Shown: positions 35,490 to 42,361 of the stretch, piece after piece
How the letters are laid out: each line of letters begins with the position of its first letter
How positions within the stretch are numbered: position 1 is the first letter of the stretch
Assembly: GCF_003600685.1 (NCBI RefSeq)
Contig: NZ_CP032084.1
Coordinates: forward strand, 62,001-126,000
Source: Achromobacter sp. B7
GTDB lineage: Bacteria > Pseudomonadota > Gammaproteobacteria > Burkholderiales > Burkholderiaceae_B
Direction: 5' to 3'
Length of the DNA stretch: 64,000 bases
Program-made: the position numbers and the translations under genes
The notes under the pieces: generated by a model
Databases searched by the model: none
What the model saw: the letters and a program-made list of their open reading frames with translations, nothing else
Told to the model about the DNA's origin: nothing

Positions 35490-36640
35490 GACGCCTCCAC
35501 GCGCCCCAGATGCTTGTCGAAGAATGCGTTCAACGTCGCCCACGGAATCAACGTGACGCGGTCGTAGAGGTCGACATGGCCGGCACCGGGAACGATGTAC
35601 AGGGTCTTGGGCTCGGCCGCCCGGCGATAGGCGTCTTCGCTGAACTCGCGCGAATGCGCCTGATCGCCCGCGATCAACAGCAGCGGGCGGGGCGAAATCG
35701 TTTCAATGTCGTTGAACGGATAGAAGTTCATGAACTTGACGTTGCTGGTCAGCGTGGGGTGCGTCGTCAATGCGGGTGAGGAGCCGGCAGGCGTGAATTG
35801 CCCGCGCGGCGTGCGGTAGAAGTCGTAGAACTCGCGGTCCACAGGCGTCGATTCGGCGGTCAGCTGATGCACGCTGCCGCTGGTGTACTTTCGTTCGCCA
35901 CCGGCGAATTCCACATCGCGTTGCTGCGCGGCGTCGGCAATGATGGCCTGGCGTTGCGCAGGCGTCAGCGCGCGGTTCAACGCGTGGCGGTTGGCGGCGC
36001 CCATGTCGTACATGCTGACCGTGGCAATGGCCTTGATGCGTGGGTCGATCTTGGCCGCGCTGATGACGAAGCTGCCGCTTCCGCAAACGCCGATGGCGCC
36101 GACGTTGTCCCGATCAACCATGGGCTGCGCCCGCAGGAAGTCCACGGCCGCGCTGAAGTCTTCGGCGTAGATGTCCGGCGATACGGCGTTGCGCGGCTGG
36201 CCGGCGCTTGCGCCCCAGAACGACAGGTCCAAAGACAACGTGACGAAGCCCTGCTCGGCCATCTTGGTGGCATACAGGTTTGCGCTTTGTTCCTTGACGG
36301 CGCCCATGGGGTGGCCGACCACAATCGCGGGCGTTTTTTTGCGGCGGTCCAGATCCTTGGGGGTGAACAGGTTGCCGGCCACCTCCATCTGGTATTGGTT
36401 CTTGAACGTCACCTTCTGGACCGTGACGCGGTCGCTGGTGTAGAAGTTATCGGCGCCTTCGGGCGTTGCGCCTGCCGGTTGCGCGGCAGCGGCCAATGCG
36501 GCGGTGCCCGTGGACGACAGCCCGCTTAGCGCTGCCATGCCGGTGCCGATGCCGGCGGCCTTTAACAAGGTGCGGCGGTTGGCATCGGGTTGATGGGCCG
36601 GGTCGACAGCGGCGGTTTCAAGGGGGTTGGACGCTTGCAT
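35486..36640 (-). CDS. Tat-exported alpha/beta hydrolase with cysteine nucleophile
   Basis: A 384-residue hydrolase. Residues 20-55 form a twin-arginine signal (NRRTLLKAAGIGTGMAAL). The nucleophile elbow reads GVCGSGSF, placing Cys186 where serine normally sits, as in dienelactone-hydrolase-like and YcjY-like enzymes. The acid is probably in LLLIAGDQAHS and the histidine in VPGAGHVDLYD. The ATG at 36640 has GGAAG upstream, whereas the ATG at 36679 has none. It is the first gene of a two-gene operon with an MFS transporter and is divergent from a LysR gene, its probable regulator. Substrate unknown. Confidence 0.83.
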   Translation of the reverse strand: MQASNPLETAAVDPAHQPDANRRTLLKAAGIGTGMAALSGLSSTGTAALAAAAQPAGATPEGADNFYTSDRVTVQKVTFKNQYQMEVAGNLFTPKDLDRRKKTPAIVVGHPMGAVKEQSANLYATKMAEQGFVTLSLDLSFWGASAGQPRNAVSPDIYAEDFSAAVDFLRAQPMVDRDNVGAIGVCGSGSFVISAAKIDPRIKAIATVSMYDMGAANRHALNRALTPAQRQAIIADAAQQRDVEFAGGERKYTSGSVHQLTAESTPVDREFYDFYRTPRGQFTPAGSSPALTTHPTLTSNVKFMNFYPFNDIETISPRPLLLIAGDQAHSREFSEDAYRRAAEPKTLYIVPGAGHVDLYDRVTLIPWATLNAFFDKHLGRVEAS

Positions 36641-36730
36641 GGCGGCTTCCTTCACGGGAATTGACGGGATGGTCTCCATTTTGAAGATGAGCGATAAGCT
36701 AGACTAGATAATGAATCCTTAATTGCCCTA

Positions 36731-36743
36731 TTAGCCCAGCTAA
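36731..36743. promoter_or_regulatory. Candidate LysR-type operator
   Basis: TTAGCCCAGCTAA is a perfect 5-bp inverted repeat with a 3-bp centre and fits the T-N11-A LysR box. It sits in the AT-rich 124-bp gap between the divergent hydrolase and LysR genes, 22 bp before the LysR ATG. A second short palindrome, CTAGACTAG, lies at 36699-36707. Confidence 0.5.
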
Positions 36744-36764
36744 TAAATAAGACGAGCCGCGCGC

Positions 36765-37655
36765 ATGGCGAAACGCAACCTGAACGATCTGCTGGCCTTT
36801 GTTACCGTGGCGCGGGAACGCAGCTTCACGCGTGCGGCGGGCACGCTGGGCGTGACGCAATCGGCGTTAAGCCAGGCGGTGCGCGGCCTGGAAGAACGGC
36901 TGCAAATCCGGCTGCTGACGCGCACCACGCGCAGCGTGTCGCCCACGCCCGCCGGCGAGCGGCTGATGCAGGCCATCGGCCACCGCTTTGACGAGATCGA
37001 AGCGGAGCTGGATGCGCTGACCGAACTGCGCGACAAGCCCGCCGGCACCGTGCGCATCACCTGCGGCGATCACATCCTGCGGTCCGTGCTGTTGCCCCGG
37101 CTGGCGCCGGTACTGCGCGACTACCCCGAAATCAATGTCGAGTTCGACGTCAGCTATGGGCTGCGCGATATCGTCGCCGACCGCTTCGATGCAGGCGTGC
37201 GCCTGGGTAACACCATCGACAAAGACATGATCGCCGTGCCGATCGGGCCGGTGCTGCGCATGGCGGTGGTGGGCTCGCCCGACTACTTTTCCCGGCATCC
37301 CATACCGTTGACGCCCGACGACCTGACCGCGCATCAATGCATCAATCAGCGCATGCCGACGTCTGGCGGCTTGTATGTGTGGGACTTTGAACGCCGGGGC
37401 CGGCAGGTGAATGTGCGCGTGGATGGGCAGCTGATCTTCAACACCGCACCGCCGCAGGTGGACGCGGCGCTGGCGGGGCTGGGCTTGGCCCTGCTGCCCG
37501 AAGATGAACTGATGCCGCACATCGAAGCCGGCGCACTGGTGCGCGTACTGGAAGACTGGTGCCCGACGTTCACCGGCTATCACCTTTACTATCCCAGCCG
37601 CCGCCAGCCCTCGCCGGCGTTTTCCATCGTGTTGAAGGCGCTGCGACGCGGGTGA
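36765..37655 (+). CDS. LysR family transcriptional regulator
   Basis: A 296-residue LysR regulator. HTH at 1-65 ('FVTVARERSFTRAAGTLGVTQSALSQAVRGLEERLQIRLLTRTTRSV') and the effector domain with 'FDAGVRLGNTIDKDMIAVPIGP', typical of the subgroup regulating divergent oxidoreductase or hydrolase genes. It faces the Tat hydrolase-MFS operon across a short AT-rich region. A set of 14-bp tandem repeats follows its stop. Confidence 0.94.
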   Translation: MAKRNLNDLLAFVTVARERSFTRAAGTLGVTQSALSQAVRGLEERLQIRLLTRTTRSVSPTPAGERLMQAIGHRFDEIEAELDALTELRDKPAGTVRITCGDHILRSVLLPRLAPVLRDYPEINVEFDVSYGLRDIVADRFDAGVRLGNTIDKDMIAVPIGPVLRMAVVGSPDYFSRHPIPLTPDDLTAHQCINQRMPTSGGLYVWDFERRGRQVNVRVDGQLIFNTAPPQVDAALAGLGLALLPEDELMPHIEAGALVRVLEDWCPTFTGYHLYYPSRRQPSPAFSIVLKALRRG

Positions 37656-37670
37656 TGTGTGATCGGCGCT

Positions 37671-37722
37671 GCGTTATCGATGTTGCGTTATCGATGTTGC
37701 TTTATCGACGTTGCGTTATCGG
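37671..37722. repeat. 14-bp tandem repeat, 3.7 copies
   Basis: GCGTTATCGATGTT at 37671-37684 and 37685-37698, GCTTTATCGACGTT at 37699-37712, then a partial GCGTTATCGG to 37722. It begins 15 bp after the LysR stop and ends 24 bp before the stop of the convergent LysE gene. No coding role is seen. Confidence 0.9.
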
Positions 37723-37746
37723 ATCCACGCGCTTGGCGCGCTCGGA

Positions 37747-38367
37747 TCAGCGCACGTCCGTCGCCAGCTTCACGCTCAGGCCGATCAACGCCAACCCGGC
37801 CAGCCGCCTCGCCACAGTCCGGGCGCCCGGCAATGCCGAGCAGCGCCGCGCCACCCGGTGGCCGATCGACACCAAGGCGGTTTGGTAAAGCAGGCTTAGC
37901 ACCGTCACGTGCAGCATCATCGCCAACAGCGTTGCAGGGCTGGCTTGCGGCTTCAGGAACAAGGGAAAGAACGCAACAAAGAACAGCATGACCTTGGGGT
38001 TGGTCAGGCTGACCAGGAACGCGCGGCGAAAGGCGGCCCGCGCCGACACGCGCCTGGCAGGCGCCCCGCCATCCATCGCGCCCTGTTTGCGCAATAGCTG
38101 CACGCCCAGCCACAACAAGTACGCCACGCCGGACCATTGCAGCGCCCGGAAGATCAGCGGGTGCGCCTGCATGATGGCGGCCAGGCCCGCCACGGCCGCC
38201 ACCATGAACAGCAGGTCGCCCACCAGCGTGCCCATCACCGCGGCCATGCCCGCGCGCTTGCCGTTGCGCGCGGTGGCGTCCAGAATGGCGATCGTGCCCG
38301 CGCCGGGCACCGCCTGGAATATCAGGATGGCAACGATGAAACTGCCGTAGTGCTGGATATCGAGCAT
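37747..38367 (-). CDS. LysE/RhtB family amino acid exporter
   Basis: A 206-residue membrane protein with about six helices. 'AVPGAGTIAILDATARNGKRAGMAAVMGTLVGDLLF' replaces the usual 'PGP....V...s...G...G...GI..G' signature, and 'FLVSLTNPKVMLFFVAFFPLF' is the second family motif. The ATG at 38367 begins the first helix. It exports an amino acid or derivative. It is divergent from an Lrp/AsnC regulator, a well-known arrangement in which the regulator senses the exported amino acid. Confidence 0.92.
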   Translation of the reverse strand: MLDIQHYGSFIVAILIFQAVPGAGTIAILDATARNGKRAGMAAVMGTLVGDLLFMVAAVAGLAAIMQAHPLIFRALQWSGVAYLLWLGVQLLRKQGAMDGGAPARRVSARAAFRRAFLVSLTNPKVMLFFVAFFPLFLKPQASPATLLAMMLHVTVLSLLYQTALVSIGHRVARRCSALPGARTVARRLAGLALIGLSVKLATDVR

Positions 38368-38450
38368 GCTGTTTTGGTTCAGCCGTCTACGTTGAGGAAC
38401 CCAAATTATCGAGTTCACCCCAGGCTTCGATACAGTACATTCTTCTTCTG

Positions 38451-38474
38451 AAAAACGATTTTCCTGTCGTTTTT
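38451..38474. promoter_or_regulatory. Inverted repeat in the LysE/Lrp divergent region
   Basis: AAAAACGA at 38451-38458 and TCGTTTTT at 38467-38474, a perfect 8-bp inverted repeat with an 8-bp spacer, in a T/A-rich 133-bp gap. AT-rich dyads of this kind are typical Lrp/AsnC targets. It is 27 bp before the regulator ATG, so autoregulation is plausible. Confidence 0.55.
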
Positions 38475-38500
38475 TCTTGTGAAAACGGGGCTGCGCAAGA

Positions 38501-38968
38501 ATGGATAAAAATGATCTGGATGACATCGCGTGGCGTCTGTTGCGCGCGCTGCAAGAGGATGCGCGCGCGCCGTTGAAGACCTTGGCCCAAGCGGCCGGTT
38601 TGTCGGTGGCGGCCACGGCGGAAAGACTTAAGCGCTTGCAGGACGCGGGCATCGCGCAGCGTTTTTCGGTTGAGGTGGACGCCGCAAAAGCGGGATACCC
38701 GGTAAAGGCCATCGTTGGCATCACGGCGACGCAGCCGGGCAAGAAGGCGCTTCTGGATCGCTTGCGCCAGGCGCCCGAAGTGCTGGAGTGCCATCACGTC
38801 GCCGGCGCGGATTCCTACATGATGACGGTGGTGGCCACTGGCCTGGCGGATCTGGAACGCTTTATCGGCACGATCAACGGCTATGGCGAAACCCGAACAT
38901 CCATCGTTTTCTCCACGCCGATTGAGCGCCGGGGCGTGGTGCCGCCCGCCGTTGGCAAGCGAACCTAG
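38501..38968 (+). CDS. Lrp/AsnC family transcriptional regulator
   Basis: A 155-residue regulator with an N-terminal HTH (residues 8-60; 'DIAWRLLRALQEDARAPLKTLAQAAGLSVAATAERLKRLQDAGI') and the C-terminal RAM ligand domain ('GITATQPGKKALLDRLRQAPEVLECHHVAGADSYMMTVVA'). It probably controls the divergent LysE-type exporter in response to an amino acid. Length is standard for the family. Confidence 0.94.
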   Translation: MDKNDLDDIAWRLLRALQEDARAPLKTLAQAAGLSVAATAERLKRLQDAGIAQRFSVEVDAAKAGYPVKAIVGITATQPGKKALLDRLRQAPEVLECHHVAGADSYMMTVVATGLADLERFIGTINGYGETRTSIVFSTPIERRGVVPPAVGKRT

Positions 38969-39043
38969 CGCCCGGCCGGTGCCGCCTGCGCGCGCGGCAT
39001 GGGCTTCTGGTCGAACGCCCGTTCCTCTGGCAAACTTCCCGCC

Positions 39044-39682
39044 ATGCTACGCATCGACAACCTCAGCAAGCGCTACGGCGACTACCTTGTATTCCAAGGC
39101 CTGACTCATACGTTCGAGCCCGGCTGCATGGCGCTGTGCGAAGAAGACAGCACCGGAAAATCCAGCTTGCTGGGCATCATCGCGGGCGTGATCCCGCCTG
39201 ACGGCGGAGACGTCTGGATAGACGGGCATTCCCTTGAGCAAGCACCGCAGCTAGCCCGGTCGCGCGTGGCCTATGTGCCGGACAACTGCCTGGAATTTCC
39301 GACGCAGACCGGGCGCGACTTCCTGTTGAAAGCGGCGGCGGAAAAAAACGTCAGCCTGGATGACAGCGTGCTGGATCTGGCATCGCGCCTGGGGTTGGAA
39401 CCGCATCTGGACAAGCGCTTTGAGCAGATGTCCACGGGCACGCGCCGCAAGGTGTACCTGACCGCCGCCGCGCTGGGCGAGCCGGCCGTCGTGGTTGCCG
39501 ACGGTGCCAGCAACGGGCTGGACGCGCAGGCGCGCGCCGTGCTGGCCGACGTGTTCAAGACCTGGGCGCGCGACCGCGTCGTGCTGTTTGCCAGCCACGA
39601 CCCCGAACTGGTGCAAGCCTGCAACGCGCGCATGCTTAACGTGGCCGATCTGCGCCAGGCAGCGGGGCCAGCTAGCCGCTAG
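39044..39682 (+). CDS. ABC-type ATPase with degenerate catalytic motifs
   Basis: A 212-residue ABC ATPase domain close in layout to CcmA/NatA-type proteins. Walker A is EEDSTGKSS (33-41), where the first glycine is Glu; the signature is STGT (130-133) in 'QMSTGTRRKV'; Walker B ends VVVADGASNGLD, so the catalytic Glu is Gly154. The D-loop SNGLD and an H-loop ASHD are intact. Loss of the catalytic Glu suggests slow or no ATP hydrolysis. No membrane partner is adjacent: the neighbours are the Lrp gene and a DJ-1/PfpI gene. It may be a regulatory ATP-binding protein or work with a distant permease. The ATG at 39044 begins the first conserved strand. Confidence 0.8.
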   Translation: MLRIDNLSKRYGDYLVFQGLTHTFEPGCMALCEEDSTGKSSLLGIIAGVIPPDGGDVWIDGHSLEQAPQLARSRVAYVPDNCLEFPTQTGRDFLLKAAAEKNVSLDDSVLDLASRLGLEPHLDKRFEQMSTGTRRKVYLTAAALGEPAVVVADGASNGLDAQARAVLADVFKTWARDRVVLFASHDPELVQACNARMLNVADLRQAAGPASR

Positions 39683-39758
39683 CCGCTGGATTTTGACTGT
39701 TCACCGCCAGCCGAAGCCGCAAGCCGTTAGCCGATAGCCGTTAGCCGATAGCCGTTAT
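39671..39758. repeat. Short AGCCG-rich tandem repeats
   Basis: Heptamer repeats GCTAGCC begin within the last codons and stop of the ATPase gene (39671-39689). After 32 bp, AGCCGTTAGCCGAT occurs twice in tandem (39722-39735, 39736-39749) followed by AGCCGTTAT. The array ends 28 bp before the stop of the convergent PfpI-family gene. Confidence 0.85.
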
Positions 39759-39786
39759 CCCACAGCCCCCCACGCCTGGAAACACA

Positions 39787-40338
39787 TCAGCGCTTGGACG
39801 CCTGCAAGACCTCGATGAACGCCTTGCTGAATGCGGGGATGTCGTCGGGTTTGCGGCTGGATACCAGCGTGCCGTCCACCACCACTTCCTGATCCACCCA
39901 GTTGGCGCCGGCGTTGCGCAGGTCGTCCTGTAGCGACGGCCAGCTCGTCATGGTGCGGCCGCGCACGACGTTCGCGGACACCAGCAGCCACGGCCCGTGG
40001 CAGATAACGGCAACGGGCTTGCCCGCGTCCAACATGGCACGAACAAAGTCCTGCGCCTTGGGATGCATGCGGATTTCGTCCCCGTTCATTACGCCGCCGG
40101 GCAACAGCAGCCCGTCGAATACCGAGGGTTCCGCTTCGGCCTGCGTGAACGTCAGGTCCACGGGAAAGCGGTCGCCGGGTTTGTCGTGATGCATGCCTTG
40201 AATCGGCTCGCTGCGCGCCGATATCAACACGGTGCGGGCGCCTTCCGCTTGCAGACGGTCGCGCGGACCGGTCAGTTCTACCTGTTCGAAACCATCCACG
40301 GCCAGAATCGCGATGGTCATGTCGTTAAGAGTTGCCAT
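39787..40338 (-). CDS. DJ-1/PfpI family protein
   Basis: A 183-residue class I glutamine amidotransferase-like protein. The nucleophile elbow is VICHGPW with the reactive Cys, preceded by 'DGLLLPGG' and an early glutamate in the 'VDGFEQVEL' region. The layout matches the YhbO/YraA/PfpI group, reported as stress-protective deglycases or proteases in other bacteria. GGGAGC precedes the ATG at 40338. It is one of three minus-strand genes in a row, but gaps of about 130 bp suggest separate promoters. Confidence 0.92.
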   Translation of the reverse strand: MATLNDMTIAILAVDGFEQVELTGPRDRLQAEGARTVLISARSEPIQGMHHDKPGDRFPVDLTFTQAEAEPSVFDGLLLPGGVMNGDEIRMHPKAQDFVRAMLDAGKPVAVICHGPWLLVSANVVRGRTMTSWPSLQDDLRNAGANWVDQEVVVDGTLVSSRKPDDIPAFSKAFIEVLQASKR

Positions 40339-40467
40339 GATTGCTCCCTGTGCGGGGCCCCGTGCGAGCGACACGCGGCGGGCCGGGGCCGTGCCCGCCG
40401 AGTCGTTGGCGCAGCAAGTGCCATGCCGACAGCGCGCGCGGGCTAGGGAATATCTGGCGCGGACCGC

Positions 40468-40842
40468 TCAGGCCACGTTGGCGAAACGCTGGTCCAGATA
40501 CGCAATGATCTCGCTGGATTCATACATCCAGCGCGTGCCGGCGGCCTCGTCGATACGCAGGCAAGGCACCTTGATCTTGCCGCCGCCGGCCAGCAGCTGT
40601 TCACGCGCCTGGGGGTCGTTCTTGGCGTCGTGCAGCGTTACGGGCACGTTCAGGCGGTGCATGGCCCGACGCGTTTTCACGCAGAACGGGCAGGCCTTGA
40701 ATTGGTAGAGCGACAGCGCGGCGGCTTCCGCGTTGACGCTGGCCTGGCCTTGGGCCGATCGCTGTTGCGGGCGCGGACGAGTCAGCGCGTCGCCAATGAC
40801 GATCAGTTGACCCAGGCCGACACGCAGGGCTTTGACTAGCAT
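40468..40842 (-). CDS. Glutaredoxin-like protein with N-terminal hydrophobic segment
   Basis: A 124-residue thioredoxin-fold protein. The redox centre is CPFC (Cys51-Cys54) and the cis-Pro is in KIKVPCLRID. The first 20 residues (LVKALRVGLGQLIVIGDAL) are hydrophobic or amphipathic and may attach it to the membrane; classical glutaredoxins of about 85 residues lack this. The ATG at 40842 is used, with another five codons upstream. It likely reduces glutathionylated proteins or mixed disulphides. Confidence 0.88.
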   Translation of the reverse strand: MLVKALRVGLGQLIVIGDALTRPRPQQRSAQGQASVNAEAAALSLYQFKACPFCVKTRRAMHRLNVPVTLHDAKNDPQAREQLLAGGGKIKVPCLRIDEAAGTRWMYESSEIIAYLDQRFANVA

Positions 40843-40904
40843 GGAGAATGGACTCAAAACAAAGGAAAGAGGCGGTCAGTCTACTCTTTCGCCGCGCCCC
40901 GCCC

Positions 40905-42140
40905 TCAGGTCTGCGCCGACTCGTGGCCGTGCAGCGTCTTCAGCCTTCGCAATTCCGGAAACCACCGCATCCACAGCCCGGCGACCGCAATCGTGCCCAT
41001 GCCGCCCAGCACCACGGCCGGCACCGCGCCGAACAGCGCGGCCGTCAAACCGGATTCAAATTCGCCCAGCTGGTTCGACGCGCCGATAAACAAGGTGTTC
41101 ACCGCGCTGACACGGCCCAGCATGTGGTCGGGCGTGTTCAGCTGCACCAGCGAGGACCGCACCACGACACTGACCGCGTCGGCCGCGCCCAGCACGACCA
41201 GGGCCGCCACTGACAACGGAATTGACGTGGACAAACCAAATACGGTCGTCGCCAACCCGAACACGATCAGCGAACCGAACAGCAGCCGCCCGACGTTGTC
41301 GCCCAGGCTTAAGCGCGCCAGCGTCAACGACATCAAGGCCGCGCCGCACGCGGGCGCCGCACGCAAGGCGCCCAAGGCCCATGGCCCGGCATTAAGGATG
41401 TCTTTGGCGAACAGCGGCAGCAAGGCCGTGGCGCCGCCCAGCAGCACCGCGAATAGATCCAGCGACAAGGTGCCCAGCAGCAGCCGGCGTTGGAAGATGA
41501 AGGTGATGCCCGCGAACAGCGTGCGCCAGGTTGTGGGTTCCTTGCGCGGCGGCGCGCGTTCGATGACCAGGGTGGCAATGGACGCGAATGCCGTCAGGTA
41601 CAACGCGGCTGCCACGCAATAGATCCAGCCGGCGCCCAGGCTGTAGCCGATGCCGCCCAGCGCGGGTCCGGCGATCTGGGCGACCTGCCCGCCCGATGAT
41701 GACAGTGCCGTGGCGCGTGGCAGCCATGCGCGCGGCACCACGGCGGGGATGAGCGTGGACAAGGTGGGCGCTTCGAACGCGCGCGCCGAACTCATGATGA
41801 TGATGGTGGCGTAGATCAGCGTCTTGCCGCCCACGCCATGCAGCGCGGCAATGGCCAGCACCAGCGTCGCCAGCGTTTCCATCGCCATGCACACGGCGAC
41901 GATCTTGCGGCGGTCGTAGCGGTCGGCCACGTGGCCCACCACCAGCGTAAGCGCGGCCATGGGCAGGAACTGGGCCAGGCCGATCAAGCCCAGGTCCATG
42001 GCGCTGCCGGACAGCGCGTAGATCTGCCAGCCGACCGCTACCGAGACGATCTGGAAGGCCAGTGACGCGCTGACGCGGGCGAACAGGAAGTGCAGGAAAG
42101 GTGGGCGGGTAAGCGGACTGGGGGAATCGGGGGCGGGCAT
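40905..42140 (-). CDS. MFS transporter, MFS_3/EntS type
   Basis: A 411-residue major facilitator with 12 helices. 'FARVSASLAFQIVSVAVGWQIYALSGSAMDLGLIGL' and 'VGHVADRYDRRKIV' are the first-half signatures; 'GRVSAVNTLFIGASNQLGEFESG' in the second half is characteristic of the enterobactin-exporter-like MFS_3 family. It probably exports a small organic compound. The ATG at 42140 (MPAPDSPSP) is chosen; 14 extra Ala-rich residues upstream look non-conserved. The 221-bp gap upstream, before mccA, is GC-rich and carries only a 13-bp duplication. Confidence 0.9.
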   Translation of the reverse strand: MPAPDSPSPLTRPPFLHFLFARVSASLAFQIVSVAVGWQIYALSGSAMDLGLIGLAQFLPMAALTLVVGHVADRYDRRKIVAVCMAMETLATLVLAIAALHGVGGKTLIYATIIIMSSARAFEAPTLSTLIPAVVPRAWLPRATALSSSGGQVAQIAGPALGGIGYSLGAGWIYCVAAALYLTAFASIATLVIERAPPRKEPTTWRTLFAGITFIFQRRLLLGTLSLDLFAVLLGGATALLPLFAKDILNAGPWALGALRAAPACGAALMSLTLARLSLGDNVGRLLFGSLIVFGLATTVFGLSTSIPLSVAALVVLGAADAVSVVVRSSLVQLNTPDHMLGRVSAVNTLFIGASNQLGEFESGLTAALFGAVPAVVLGGMGTIAVAGLWMRWFPELRRLKTLHGHESAQT

Positions 42141-42314
42141 GAGAGCGTGCGCGGCAGGCGCGCGGGCGGCGCCGGAAGGCACATTCTAGTGACAGCCGGC
42201 TGACGCGAAACTAAAGCGACAGCCGGCGGCGCAATGCGCAGCGGTCAAGGCGGCAGAGCGCGCCTCGCAGGCCATGCCGCCGAGGGCGCCGCCAGCCCTT
42301 GCCGCCAGCCCGTG

Positions 42315-42340
42315 CCACCCCTCCGCGCCACCCCTCCGCG
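42315..42340. repeat. Perfect 13-bp tandem duplication
   Basis: CCACCCCTCCGCG occurs twice in direct succession, at 42315-42327 and 42328-42340, in the gap between the MFS gene start and the end of mccA. Confidence 0.9.
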
Positions 42341-42361
42341 ACCGTGTGCGGCGATTCTCGC

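Noticed and set aside
37671..39758. Tandem repeats considered as CRISPR or mobile-element traces
   Set aside because: Units are 7-14 bp with no unique spacers, no cas genes and no terminal inverted repeats.
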